DNA of 64,000 bases, from assembly GCF_002776525.5 (NCBI RefSeq), contig NC_045439.1:123012563-123076562 (forward strand). Direction: 5' to 3'. Under the pieces are notes generated by a model. That model was given only the letters and a program-made list of their open reading frames with translations. It searched no databases and was not told where the DNA came from. The stretch is from Piliocolobus tephrosceles (Eukaryota; Chordata; Mammalia; Primates; Cercopithecidae). Positions 1 through 11,193 of the stretch are shown here, one piece after another; position 1 is the stretch's first letter; every line of letters begins with the position of its first letter. The translations under genes and the position numbers were made by a program.

Positions 1-1008
1 TAAGCTCAGTGCCCCTTAGTCATGGTTGCTAAGATTCCCAGTAAGAGGAAAAGTAGCAGCAGTATTTCCTTAGGATATTATTAGCTTTGAGGGGATAAAA
101 TTTTAGTTCTCTGTAAGAGTGCATAGGGAATCCCATAGACTAACATAAGTGGGGAGATACGGAGTCTCTGGGGAGAGAAAGGAAAATGACACACTACAAT
201 GTGCTAGAATAATTACAGGAGTGGGATCAATAGGAAAATTATATAACTACACAGAATATTCTTAGGAAGAAAAACTATTTAGGAAGTAAAGTATGATGCA
301 GAGGAAGGGTCCTGAAGTGTCTTGAGTTTCTCGAAGAGAAATTTTTAAGTTGCAACAGCTGTCTCTTCTGTAAGAGAACTTTCCAACTGGTAGGTCATGA
401 CTCACTGATGTTCAGGAATGGGTTACAAGTGTGCTGTAAGTTGATCCTTTCAGTCCCCCAAGGTCTGCTGAGACCTCATCCATTTACTGTAGTGTGCTTA
501 TTGTACAAATATCAATTTCTGTGTGTGCCATGATGAGAAAAAGATTAGGAAACACTATTCTATATAATCAGCTAGATAGATGAGAAAAGTAACAGAGAAA
601 ATAATAATAAGGAAAATCTATCTCATTCACCTTTAGAATGGCTAGAAATTTCTTCAGTTCTCCATTCTCCTTCCTTAAGACTGACAATTCTCTAGGCAAA
701 AGATGGAACCAATCAGCTGCAGCAAATCAGGGATTAAAAACCTGATTTTTTTTTATCATTATAACTATTAACATTTAGTTAATACTTATTGAGAAATACT
801 TGCAACTATACAAGCTATTTCTATCAGGAATTTGGTGATTCAAGGAGACAATGGCAGGGTTTTGATAATGAGAACAATTAGGTGGACAAAATAAGCAATT
901 ACTTGGTATGATTTCATGGGAATTTGCAAAGAATTCCATTTCCTCTTCCCACACACACACACCCCTCGCCTGCTGATGTCTAAAAATTTTTATCAAGGAT
1001 TCCATCTT

Positions 1009-1108
1009 GTGGTTGCTTTGGCAGCACATACACTAAAATTGGAACAATACAGAGAAGATTAACATGGCCCCCAAAGAAAGTTAACATGTAAATGCTTGAA
1101 GCATTCCA
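1009..1108 (+). pseudogene. U6 snRNA pseudogene
   Basis: The sequence follows U6 snRNA along its length. The core 'gcagcacata.actaaaattggaac.atacagagaagatta.catgg' is nearly intact, and the 3' end 'gaagc.ttccata' is recognisable. Changes include the lost 'gcgcaagg' region and several point differences, so it should not make a working U6. No clear PSE/TATA precedes it. It runs into an A-rich tail and (TAA)n, as expected for an L1-mobilised snRNA copy. It lies in RNF212B intron 5, on the opposite strand. Confidence 0.88.
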
Positions 1109-1143
1109 TAAAAAAAAAAATAATAATAATAATAATAATAATA
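1109..1143 (+). repeat. A-rich tail grading into (TAA)n
   Basis: About ten A followed by some nine TAA units directly after the U6 copy. It probably grew out of the retrocopy's poly(A) tail. Confidence 0.8.
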
Positions 1144-1164
1144 AACTTTGAAAGAAGAGAAAAA

Positions 1165-1342
1165 AGGATTCCAGACCAGCTTGGACAATATGGAGAGACT
1201 CCTCTCGACAACAAAAAAAAATATAAAAATTAGCCAGGCATGGTGGCGTGCACTTGTAGTCCCAGCTACTTGGGAGGCTGAGGTGGGAGGATCACTTGAG
1301 CCCAGGAGATTGAGGCTACAAGGAGTGTTATCAGTGTGAATC
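1165..1342 (+). mobile_element. Alu, 5'-truncated
   Basis: Begins inside the left arm at 'ccagaccagcttgg' and continues through the A-rich linker and part of the right arm. Old (AluJ-like) divergence. Confidence 0.8.
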
Positions 1343-1373
1343 AGCTATATCTGACTTCTCAAGGAAGCAGGGG

Positions 1374-1675
1374 TTTTTTTTGTTTTAGTTTTTGAGACAG
1401 TGTCTCACTTTTTCACCCAGGCTGGAGTGTAGTGGTGTGATCATAGCTCACTGTAACTCAGACTCCTGGGCTCAAAGGATCCTCCAGCCTCAGCCCAAGT
1501 AGCTGGGACTACAGGTGTGAACCACCATGTCTGGCTAATTTTTTATTTAAAAACTTTTTTTGTTTTTAGAGTCTCGCTATGTTGCCCAGGCTGGCCTTCT
1601 CCTGGCCTCAAGTGATCCTCCTGCTTCGGCCACCCAAAGTGTTGGGATTACAGGTGTGAGCCACTGCACCTGGCC
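1374..1675 (-). mobile_element. Alu (old, AluJ-like)
   Basis: Minus-strand Alu from the T-rich start to 'cacctggcc'. It lies 240 bp from RNF212B exon 5, on the same strand as the gene. Confidence 0.85.
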
Positions 1676-1913
1676 TGGGAAACAGTTTTTGATACCGGGA
1701 AATAGAAGAGGAAAACTATAAAGTGAGGAGAGCCTCTGGAGGGAAGAAAGAAAAAAATGGAGATTCAGGGGATCAAAAATTCTATACCCGATTTTCCCAA
1801 ACAAACAAATACATATGGAGCAATTTCCAGGCTTAGCAAACACAAGGAAATAAGGACTGTCACTTCTTAGAAAGAAAAAAAAAAGCTCTCTTGTGATTTG
1901 ATATGTTACTTAC

Positions 1914-2029
1914 TTGTCCTGGCTGACCAGTGCCTGCTGTGCCTCCTGCATGGCTGTTTCTAACTTTGTAATTCTATGCTTATAAAAGGCGATGAGGAGA
2001 TCTGTTTGTTTCTTCTGGAAACTCCACAC
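1914..2029 (-). CDS. RNF212B: RNF212B coding exon 5: start of the coiled coil
   Basis: A 116-bp exon preceded by TTTTTCCCTAATAG and followed by GTAAGT (1913-1908). It encodes residues 77-114 (VWSFQKKQTDLLIAFYKHRI, then TKLETAMQEAQQALVSQD) and the first two bases AA of a split codon, probably Lys115. The spacing of Leu, Ile, Phe and Ala with many charged and Gln residues looks like an amphipathic helix or coiled coil, as expected after the RING in the RNF212 family. It follows a 17-kb intron. The next exon should begin to the left, outside the window; I found no matching exon in 1-1900. Confidence 0.92.
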
Positions 2030-2222
2030 CTATTAGGGAAAAACAAGCCTTTGACATACTCTTCCATAACTCCTTTCCCTTCACTTCTGGCAACAAAGGG
2101 AAAGCCATCAAATCATACTTTATTATACTGCTCATTTTCTTCTAGAACATCTGGCCTAATAAACAACGTCCCAGAACTAGAGAGCTCAGCACTTATTTCC
2201 AGGACACTAGCCTTCTAGTGTC

Positions 2223-2534
2223 GTTTTTTTTTTTCTTTTTTTTTTTTTTTTTTGAGACAGAGTTTCGCTATTGTTGCCCAGGCCGGAGTACAATGGTGTG
2301 ATCTCGGCTCACCATAACCTCTGCCTCCCAGGTTCAAGCTATTCTCCTGCCTCAGTCTCCCGAGTAGCTGGGATTACAGGCATGTGCTACCACACCCAGC
2401 TAATTTTGTATTTTTAGTAGAGACAGGGCTTCTCCATGTTGGTCAGGCTAGTCTCAAATTCCCAACCTCAGGTGATCTGCCCACCTCAGCCTCCCAAAGT
2501 GTTGGGATTACAGGTGTGAGCCACCACACCCGGC
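2223..2534 (-). mobile_element. AluS-like
   Basis: Full-length minus-strand Alu about 190 bp upstream of RNF212B exon 5. A short direct repeat CCTTCTA flanks it. Confidence 0.88.
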
Positions 2535-3273
2535 CCCTTCTACTATCTTAATGAGAATATTCTACCATAGCAGAATGACCCTTTAAAAATATAGTTTTTC
2601 ATCCCGTGCAAGAAGAGAGATTTTTTTAAAAACTGTTTTTCAAGCTTAGAATTGGTTCTAACTTGTCAACTATTAGTTTGGATCAGCTTCCACATTCATA
2701 GCTATTACAGAGCCTTGGTGACCAATTTACTTTCCCTAAAGACACCTACACAGAGTCACCTGCAGGCTGCTTATGCTGCTACAGGAAAGGGTGGAGAGGC
2801 ACAGAAGGAGACTAACTATGCTTGAATTTTTTTTCTGGGCATGCACACATAATTTTATCTTTTGCCTCACTTTACCATTTGCTATACTAATGTGTCTATC
2901 ATGGGATTGCTGAATCGGATCAAAAGTTAATATTTAGAAAGTGTTTTAGCTTTGTCAGGCTCTACTTTTGAGTACACAGCAGTATTTATGTCTCATCTGC
3001 TTCCTTCCTGTTCAGACTATTAAACCCTCTTTTGTCTAGGGTCCTTTCCTAGATCTTGGTACCCTTCTCATAAACTTTTTGCTCTCACTCAATTTTCAAA
3101 TTGCTATTGCCACCTTACTTAAGAGTTGTACTTAAGAGTTTCCTTTCTACTTAAAGGTAAACTAAACTAGTTCTAGATAGATAAGAATTTACTCTAGTCT
3201 ATTTTTTTAAACCCTCATTTTAAATAAAACCAATATGTTTATTTTAAGCTGTGAAAAGAAAATGTTTATTTTA
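2535..3273. other. Intronic sequence with no recognised feature
   Basis: AT-rich RNF212B intron 4 DNA. I see no exon, RNA gene or clear repeat; ancient decayed repeats cannot be excluded. Confidence 0.5.
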
Positions 3274-3409
3274 AGCCAGGCATGGTGATCACGCCTATAA
3301 TCTCAGAGACTCAGGAAGCCAAGGCTAAGGCAGGAGGATTGCTTAACGATAGGAATTTGAGACCAGCCTAAGCAACATAGCAAGACCTTGTCTCTACGAA
3401 AAATAATTT
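3274..3409 (+). mobile_element. Alu, left half of a split copy
   Basis: Left arm of an old Alu ending at the middle linker 'cgaaaaataattt'. The right arm resumes at 4835, and AAAAATAATTT is duplicated at 3399-3409 and 4835-4845. Confidence 0.8.
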
Positions 3410-4228
3410 CATTTATTTATTTATTTATTTATTTATATTTTATTGTTATACTTTAAGTTCTAGGGTACGTGTTCATAACGTGCAGGTTTGTTACATATGT
3501 ATACTTGTGCCATGTTGGTGTGCTGCACCCATCAACTCGTCAGCACCCATCAATTCGTCATTTATATCAGGTATAGCTCCCAATGCAATCCCTCCCCCCT
3601 CCCCCGCCATGATAGGCCCCGATGTGTGATGTTCCCCTTCCCGAGTTCAAGTGATCTCATTGTTCAGTTCCCACCTATGAGTGAGAACATGCGGTGTTTG
3701 GTTTTCTGTTCTTGTGATAGTTTGCTAAGAATGATGGCTTCCAGCTGCATCCATGTCCCTACAAAGGACGCAAACTCATCCTTTTTTATGGCTGCATAAT
3801 ATTCCATGGTGTATATGTGCCACATTTTCTTAATCTAGTCTGTCACAGATGAACATTTGGGTTGATTCCAAGACTTTGCTATTGTGAATAGTGCCGCAAT
3901 AAACATACATGTGCATGTGTCTTTATAGCAGCATGATTTATAATCCTTTGGGTATATACCCAGTAGTGGGATGGCTGGGTCATATGGTACATCTAGATCT
4001 AGATCCTTGAGGAATCACCACACTGTTTTCCATAATGGTTGAACTAGTTTACAATCCCACCAACAGTGTAAAAGTGTTCCTACTTCTCCACATCCTCTCC
4101 AGCACCTGTTGTTTCCTGACTTTTTAATGATTGCCATTCTAACTGGTGTGAGATGGTATCTCATTGTGGTTTTGATTTGCATTTCTCTGATGGCCCGTGA
4201 TGATGAGCATTTTTTCATGTGTATTTAT
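3410..4228 (-). mobile_element. L1 3' end (L1PA/PB-like), inserted in an Alu
   Basis: Reverse complement of L1 3' UTR and the end of ORF2, recognisable by 'ataactttaagttctagggta' read in the opposite sense, 'ttgggtatatacccagtagt' and 'ccaccaacagtg'. The TTTA-rich start is its tail. It is truncated at its 5' side near the following AluY. Confidence 0.85.
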
Positions 4229-4519
4229 TTATTTTTTGAGACGGAGTCTCGCTCTGTCGCCCGGGCTGGAGTGCAGTGGCCGGATCTCAGCTCACTGCAA
4301 GCTCCGCCTCCCGGGTTCACGCCATTCTCCTGCCTCAGCCTCCCAAGTAGCTGGGACTACAGACGCCCGCCACCTCGCCCGGCTAGCTTTTTGTATTTTT
4401 TAGTAGAGACGGGGTTTCACCATGTTAGCCAGGATGGTCTCGATCTCCTGACCTCATGATCCGCCCGTCTCGGCCTCCCAAAGTGCTGGGATTACAGGCT
4501 TGAGCCACCGCGCCCGGCC
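4229..4519 (-). mobile_element. AluY, Old World monkey-type
   Basis: Nearly undiverged; carries 'gtggccggatctcagctc', 'cacctcgcccggct' and 'gcttgagccaccgcgcccgg'. A TATTTATTTA repeat flanks it. Confidence 0.88.
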
Positions 4520-4546
4520 TATTTATTTAATTTAATTTAATTTAAT

Positions 4547-4833
4547 TTTTTTTGAGACTGAGTCTCGCTCTGTTGCCAAGGCTAGAGTGCAGTGGCACGA
4601 TCTCAGCTCACTGCAACCTCCGCCACCCAGGTTCAAGCGATTATCCTCCCTCAGTCGCCTGAGTAGCTGGGACTACAGGCGCCCGCCACCACTCCTGGCT
4701 AATATTTGTACTTTTAATGGAGATGGAGTTTCACCATGTTGGTCAGGATGGTCTCGAACTCCTGACCTCTTGATCTGCCCACCTCAGCCTCCCAAAGTGC
4801 TGGGATTACAGGCATGAGCCACTGTGCCCGGCC
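4547..4833 (-). mobile_element. AluS-like
   Basis: Preceded by a (TTTAA)n-like tail. Its 5' end abuts the AAAAATAATTT repeat of the split host Alu. Confidence 0.85.
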
Positions 4834-4834
4834 A

Positions 4835-5012
4835 AAAAATAATTTTAAAATTTTAGCCCGGCGTGATGGTACATGCCTGTAATCTCAACTACTTGAGAGG
4901 CTGAAGTGAGTGGACTGCTTGAACCCAGGAGTTCGAGGCTGCAGGGAGCCATGATTGTGCCTCTGCACTGCAGTCTGGGCAACAGAGCAAGAGCCCAACT
5001 TAAAAAAATTAT
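4835..5012 (+). mobile_element. Alu, right half of the split copy
   Basis: Starts with the duplicated linker AAAAATAATTT and continues with the right arm ('agcccggcgtgatggtacat'). Confidence 0.8.
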
Positions 5013-5034
5013 TTTAGAAAATTTGAATAGTGGA

Positions 5035-5334
5035 GGCCAGGCATGGTGGCTCATGCCTGTAATCCCAGCACTTTGGGAGACCAAGGTGGGCAGATCACTT
5101 GAGGTCAGGAGTTCGAGACCAGCCTGGCCAATATGGCGAAACCCCGTCTCTACTAAAAATGCAAAAATTAGCCGGGCATGGTGGTGTGCACCTGAAATTC
5201 CAGCTAATGGAGAGGCTGAGGCAGGAGAATCACTTGAACCCAGAAGGTGGAGGTTGCAGTGAGCCAAGATCGTGCCACTGCACTCCAGCCTGGGCAACAG
5301 GGTGAGACCCCATCTCAAAAAAAAAAAAAAAAAA
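5035..5334 (+). mobile_element. AluS-like
   Basis: Target-site duplication TTGAATAGTGGA before and TTGAACAGTGGA after the poly(A) tail. Confidence 0.9.
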
Positions 5335-5346
5335 ATTGAACAGTGG

Positions 5347-6010
5347 AGAAGCAGAATAAAAGTTACTCTGAATCCTGGGAATTACCTAAAATGGCAGGGG
5401 TAGGGGTGAGAAGCAACAGAGATAAAGCTATATAATAGACAGCCAAATCACAATGTTAGTATCCCAAATATCCTAATCCTACCCTTGGGGTTAGTCGGAA
5501 GTAAAATTAAGTCAAAATCAGGCTAGCATCAAGAAAAGCCAAATCCTACCCTAGATTAGTTAGACATTACCAAGGGTCATAAGTGCACAAACAGACCCCA
5601 CTGTGGAACTCCAGGGAGCCAGACTGGATTATGGGAAGGTCTTTTGCCAGGCCTAAGCAGACCTACTTTGTCTACTTGTCCCAAAAAACTGATCATTCCA
5701 AGAAGAAGAAAGACCAGTCCAGAAAACAACCAGCAAGGAGTATTAAAGAATAAGTGATTTTGCCTGATACCAGGGTACAAATGTTTAGCCTATATCAAAC
5801 ACATTCACTGAAGAAGATTCTAAAATCTAACTCAGTAATGTACAGTACTCAAAAAACAGTAACTCAGTACAGTACTTAAAAAAATTACCAATAGTTAGCA
5901 ATCCTTCAAATTCCTCAGCCTCATGAAAAGGTTGGTCTCTTTCCTTTCTCCAAAGAAGATTAACTTTTGCTTGCTCAATTGCTTTTTTAAAAATTTTAAA
6001 AATTTTTTTA
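5347..6010. other. Intronic sequence with no recognised feature
   Basis: Mixed-composition RNF212B intron 4 DNA. No conserved exon or RNA gene seen; short open frames here are uninformative. Confidence 0.45.
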
Positions 6011-6025
6011 GAAATGATAGCTTGC

Positions 6026-6320
6026 GGCCGGGCACGGTGGCTCAAGCCTGTAATCCCAGCACTTTGGGAGGCCGAGACGGGCGGATCACGAGGTCAGGAG
6101 ATCGAGACCATCCTGGGTAACCCGGTGAAACTCCGTCTCTATTAAAAAAATACAAAAAAACTAGCCGGGCGAGGTGGTGGGCGCCTGTAGTCCCAGCTAC
6201 TCCGGAGGCTGAGGCTGGAGAATGGCGTGAACCCGGGAGGCGGAGCTTGCAGTGAGCTGAGATCGGGCCATTGCACTCCAGCCTGGGCAACAGAGCAAGA
6301 CTCCGTCTCAAAAAAAAAAA
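6026..6320 (+). mobile_element. AluY, Old World monkey-type
   Basis: Perfect duplication GAAATGATAGCTTGC at 6011-6025 and 6321-6335. It is inserted next to an older minus-strand Alu fragment (6336-6400). Confidence 0.92.
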
Positions 6321-6400
6321 GAAATGATAGCTTGCTATATTGCCCAGACTGGTCTTGAACTCCTGGTCTCAAACAATCCTCCTGCCTTGGCCTCCCAATC

Positions 6401-6700
6401 ACTTACTTTTTCTTAAAGGTGGGATTATTTTGTTAATATAGTAACACAGAGCTGATAATAAATAAAGTAGTTCTATTGATGATAACACTTAACATTGTCT
6501 GGATAATTCAAGTGTTAAATATTGTTTTATTGGAACATTGATACCAACATTTTATTGGTATGAAACTATTTAATTCTATACCCTGATTCCTTTCCTTTAT
6601 CTCCATAATAGGACCAGGTAAGGATATAATGGTCTTCACGCTCTAGATTCCTACCATTTTACTATTGATAACGTGTCAAAATACAAAATTACAACAAATT
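6401..6700. other. Intronic AT-rich sequence
   Basis: No gene or clear repeat recognised. Confidence 0.4.
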
Positions 6701-7008
6701 TAATTTTTTTTTCTTTCTTTTTTTTTGAGACGGAGTTTCGCTCTTGTTGCCCAGGCTGCAGTGCAATGGCGCAATCCCGGCTCACAACCACCTCCAACTC
6801 CCGGGTTCAAGCCATTCTCCTGCCTCAGGCTCCAGAGTAGATGGGATTACAGGCATGCACCACCACACCTGGCTAATTTTGTATTTTTAGTAGAGACGGG
6901 GTTTCTCCATGTTGGTCAGGCTGGTCTTGAACTCCGGACCTCAGGTGATCCGCCTGCCTCGGCCTCCCAAAGTGCTGGGATTACAGGTGTGAGCCACCGT
7001 GCCCAGCT
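6701..7008 (-). mobile_element. AluS-like
   Basis: Complete minus-strand copy, T-rich start to 'cgtgcccagc'. Confidence 0.87.
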
Positions 7009-7621
7009 AGTTTAAAGATTTTAACTGGCTTTGATTTGCAATTCTAGACTTGAGCAACACATTGTTCTAAAAAACAGAATGAGTGTTCCGATTAACTGAG
7101 AAGACAAGTTGGCTTTTTAGGCAGAAAAGGGCTGAAGAAAGCAGAAACAGAGAGCAAAAAGTGCATGGGTTGGTTCAAAGTTACTCTCCTTGTAAAGGTT
7201 AAAGCAGAGGGGACTTCTTTATTATGCCAGCTAAAATTGGCCTGTTTGGAGATTTACTTTTACCTCTCTCTCTCCTGATTTATTGGAAGATCAGATGAAC
7301 TGTCAGCATGAGTAATTCCATTTTGGTTTGGACTGCTGGACCTAGTGCAGAAACTCAATCCAAACCAACAGCCTTGTATAAACTTTATTTTATATATGAA
7401 ACATAATTTTTATTTTATATGCTTGAGAGAGTATATTAAAACTTCAGTTCTGCATTAGGTCCAACAAAAGGGTAGAAAGAGTAAAGGAGAAATAACTGAA
7501 AAATACTGAGAGAGGCACAGTGATGGAAGCAAAGGGGGAGCTTAGTAGGTTTACTACAATAAGACATTTTGGTCCAATGTGGGTTATTATAAACAAAACA
7601 TTCCTGTTTGTTTATAAAAGT
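7009..7621. other. Intronic sequence with no recognised feature
   Basis: Unique-looking intron 4 DNA without exon signals that I can support. Confidence 0.45.
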
Positions 7622-7760
7622 AGGCCAGGTGCAGTGGCTTATGCCTGTAATCTTACCACTTTGGGAAGCCAAGGTGGGCAGATCACTTGAACTCAGGAGT
7701 TTGAGACCTGCCTGGGCAACGTGGCAAAACGCTATCTCTACCAAAAGCACACACATACAA
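7622..7760 (+). mobile_element. Alu left monomer
   Basis: Only the left arm is present, ending in a short A/C-rich tail; it may be an FLAM-type or truncated Alu. Confidence 0.78.
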
Positions 7761-7839
7761 AAAAGTAATATATGCTTTGGAAATGAATATTAGTTTGATT
7801 ATCATTTTTGTACTAAAGAAGGACTTTCCCAGTTCTTAT

Positions 7840-7955
7840 TTTTATTTTGATAGAGATGGGGTACTGCTGTGTTGCCCAAACTGGTCTCAAATTTCTGGCC
7901 TCAGGTCATCCTCCAAGTGCTGGAATTACTGGAGTGAGCCACCATGCTCAGTCTT
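7840..7955 (-). mobile_element. Alu fragment
   Basis: Right portion of a diverged Alu ('gtctcaaatttctggcctcag' region). Its end carries the target site used by the next Alu. Confidence 0.75.
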
Positions 7956-7962
7956 AGTTCTT

Positions 7963-8264
7963 TTTTTTTTTTTTTTTGAGACAGAGTTTTGCCCTGTCAA
8001 CCAGGCTGTAGTGCAGGGGTTTGTTCACAGTTTACTGTAGGCTCAACCTCCCGGGCTCAAGTGATGCTCTCACTTGAGCCTCCCGAGTAGCTGGGACAAC
8101 AGGTGCATGCCACCATACCCCTCTAATTTTTTAATTTTTTTTTTCTTAAGAGAAAGGGTCTCACTATGTTGCCCAGGCTGATCTCAAACTCCTGGGTTCT
8201 AGCAGTCCTCCCACTTCGGCCTCCCAAAGTGTTGGGATTATAGGCATGAGCCACTGTGCCTAGC
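7963..8264 (-). mobile_element. Alu (AluJ/S-like)
   Basis: Flanked by perfect CTTAGTTCTT repeats at 7953-7962 and 8265-8274. Confidence 0.9.
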
Positions 8265-8760
8265 CTTAGTTCTTATTTTTAAATGTCAGCATTTTTATTT
8301 AGTTGAAGATTTATTTTTGCATGCAATTTAATTTTTGAACATCTGTAAATAAGTCACCAAGTTTTAGAAATTCACTTTAAAGATATTGGTAAATTCACGA
8401 TCTCTCTTTGACATTCAAAACCTATTAGTTTGCCTTATCTATCTTTTGTGAAACTCCCTCATTCCACAATATGAACAAGCAAGTCTTAGTATTTTTGAAC
8501 TATATATCTGGATAATCATTCGCTTGATAAAAGGACATTTCTCTAAGTACTCCAACTAAAAAAATGAGAAACGATGACAGAATTGGAATTTTACAACTTC
8601 TAATGAATTAAGGATCTCTGCAAAGTTCATCAACGGCTACCCTCATACAAAATAAGAGACATAGACCATTAAGTACCTCTTGGTGGAATACGACACTGGA
8701 ATAAAGTGGTCTTGCCTTACCTTCCCCTGCCACCAAACCAATGATGGTGATTAACCCTAA
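8265..8760. other. Intronic AT-rich sequence
   Basis: No recognisable gene. It may include the older, more diverged part of the L1M remnant that follows. Confidence 0.4.
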
Positions 8761-9260
8761 ACCTACCTATCAATTTACAGGAAATAGAGGACAGAGGAAC
8801 ATATAAAATGACTCCATAGGTACAATAAACAAAATCCACACTGTGAACAACTCTGTAGGACAAAAGACCATTTTCTTCAATAATAACTTAAAAAGAAATG
8901 AGAGAAAACTTACAGTGTAAAAGAAACTTAAGAGACATAACCACTGAAATATATACCTTTATTGAAACTCAATTCAAAATGTGGGAACATTTTAAAACTG
9001 AGACAACTGGAGAAATGTGAATGCAGCCTGATTATTTGATAATATTATGAAATTGTTATTTTAGCATGATGTGGTTATATTTAAGAAAAAAGTTCCTATC
9101 TTTTAGAGATACACACTGAAATATTTACAGATTGAAATGATGTAATATCTGGTTTTGGCTTTAAAATAATCTGGGTGGGGGTGGCAAGAGGTATGGATGG
9201 AGGAAAATTAGCCATTCACCGATAATTGTTGAAGTGGAGTGATGGATGCATGGAAATGAA
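8761..9260 (+). mobile_element. Ancient L1M 3'-end-like sequence
   Basis: Contains the 'gatgtaatatctggttttgg...aaataatctgggtgggggtgg...ataattgttgaag' series that I associate with L1M 3' UTRs. A comparable segment occurs at 58800-59160. Confidence 0.5.
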
Positions 9261-9484
9261 ACCGTCCTCTTAGGGTTTAACAAGAATTACATGCTTGGTT
9301 CTGGACAGAAATATAGTTATAATTAAGGATTCATCAGGCTGCACTTTAGCACATTTCCTTTTAGCTGCGAAAGTCACGTCACACTAGATGCTGACCATTT
9401 GCCTCCTCATTGTTCTCATAAACAGAATATGACATTAGAATCATAAGGTTTTTGCTTAAAAGTTGCTTAAGATATTTTTCAGAT

Positions 9485-9990
9485 CCTGAATTCCAGTGGA
9501 ACAGCTGACACTAGTGAGTCTGAAGACCCCCACAGAGGAATCGAATCAGCATGAGAATGCAGTTTCTTTTTTTTTTTCCACCCTTTCATATTTTTATTGC
9601 ATTCTTACTTTCTTCCTCCATTGCCATATCAGTTAAGAGGGCAAATAGTATTTCAAGAGACTGATAGAATATGTTCTGCACTCTGCTCATTTCATAGCTC
9701 TCTGGGGAACTGGGGTTTTTGTAAACTTTTATAATCACATTTTCGAGAATGCAGTTTCTTCATCTACCCTTCTCATGACTCCACCCTGCATTCTTTAACC
9801 AAGCAATGATCCCCACACCTTGGCTTACTACTCATCCAACCCTTTAAAAACCTCTAGCCTCGAACTCCTCCTGGAGGCAAATTTGAGGTTTCCTATCTCC
9901 TTGTTCAGCTGTCTTATGATTAAACCTCTTTCTCTGCTGCAACCCAGTGTCTTGGTGTACTAACTTGCCATGCACGGGGCAGTGAAACTG
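9485..9990 (+). mobile_element. Probable ERV LTR (family not named), split by a retrocopy
   Basis: After removing the insert at 9569-9744, the sequence has an LTR-like layout: CCTTTAAAAACC, then 'gattaaacctctttctctgctgcaac' resembling a poly(A)/R-U5 region. Both ends are uncertain. Confidence 0.45.
9569..9744 (-). pseudogene. Unidentified processed retrocopy of an mRNA 3' end
   Basis: A 176-bp insert flanked by a perfect 16-bp direct repeat GAGAATGCAGTTTCTT (9553-9568 and 9745-9760). It starts with a T-run on the plus strand, the poly(A) tail of a minus-strand copy. On the minus strand, AATAAA occurs about 15 bases before the tail. The same strand has an open frame from the 5' edge: 52 codons, including PSSPESYEMSRVQNIFYQSL, ending at a TGA two bases after AATAAA. 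I do not recognise the parent. It could be a coding 3' end or a 3' UTR that is open by chance. The 5' truncation and intact duplication show L1-type retrotransposition. Confidence 0.75.
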
Positions 9991-10629
9991 ATATGGTTCA
10001 GAAATTAATTATATTATACATATGATTATACTCTTTTAGACATTTGAAATTATATGTGATAAAATCATAATAAACCTTTTTTTAATGGGCTGATTTTGAG
10101 GGGGATCTTTTGAACAGGGTGTGGTGTAAGAAATATATATACAGTCTTTGTCCCTGGTTCCTCACAGAGTTACTAAAACCCTTGGCATTTCCTGAGTGAT
10201 AGGAGCATCTTTTGTTATTCATAACAAGCCCCTTTCAACCATACCTGAATTTGTGCTAATGAGGTGACCCTTGGTGGGGTCCTAGATGGCATCAAAATGG
10301 GGGCTTGTTGCCAGAGGAACCAAACACTGTTTGGAGGGTTGGGGTCCCAACCCTTCTTCCCACCCCACCCCCACCCCTGACAACCAGAGAAGAAAAAGGG
10401 GCTAGAGATTGAGTTCAATCGCCAACGACCAATTCTTTAATCAATCATGCCTATGCAATGGAACCTGCATAACAACTCCTGAACAAGGGAGTTCAGAGAG
10501 TTACCAAGTTGGTGAACACTTGGAGGTGCTGGGAGAGTAGTGCATCTGGAGAGGGTATGGAAGCTCTGCACCCCTCCTCACATACTTTGCATCTTTTCCA
10601 TTTGACTATTCCCATGATGTATTGTTTTC

Positions 10630-10933
10630 TTTTCTTTTCTTTTCTTTTTTTGAGACACAGTCTTGCACTGTCACCCAGGCTGGAGTGCGGTGGCATGATC
10701 TTGGCTCACTGCAACCTCCGCCTCCCAGGTTCAAGTGATTCTCCTGCTTCAGCCTCCAGAGTAGCTGAAATTACAGGTGCCCGCCACCACACCCATCTAC
10801 TTTTTGTATTTGTAGTAGAGGCAGGGTTTCACCATGTTGGCTAGGCTGGTCTCGAACTCCTGACCTCAGATGATCCACCCACCTCGGCCTCCCAAAGTGC
10901 TGGGATTACAGGTGTGAGCCACTGCACCTGGCC
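10630..10933 (-). mobile_element. AluS-like
   Basis: Imperfect target duplication: CCCATGATGTATTGTTTT before, CCCATGTTGTATCTTTT after. Confidence 0.9.
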
Positions 10934-11193
10934 CCCATGTTGTATCTTTTATAATAAACTGGTAATAATAAGTAAAGTACTTTTCTGAGTTCTGTGAGTC
11001 ATTCTAGCAAGTTATTGAAGCTTGGGGGAGCAGGAGGAAGTTCATGAGAATCCTCAAGTTTGTGGTTGGCCAGTCTGAAGTATTGTAGCCTAGGTACCCC
11101 ATTTGTGGCTGGTGTCCAGAGTGGGGGCAGTCGTGTGAGGCTGAGCCCTAAACAAGTGAAGTATGACACTAAAACTCTAGGAATTAAGCGTTA

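Noticed and set aside
1009..1108. Functional U6 snRNA gene
   Set aside because: Internal deletion and point changes, no PSE/TATA upstream, and an A-rich tail indicate a retrocopy.
4845..5318. 157-codon open frame on the minus strand
   Set aside because: It is read entirely from Alu sequence (typical 'HCNLHLLGSSDSPASAS' Alu translation). Many similar frames (e.g. 14332-14775, 26349-26813, 40602-41012) have the same origin.
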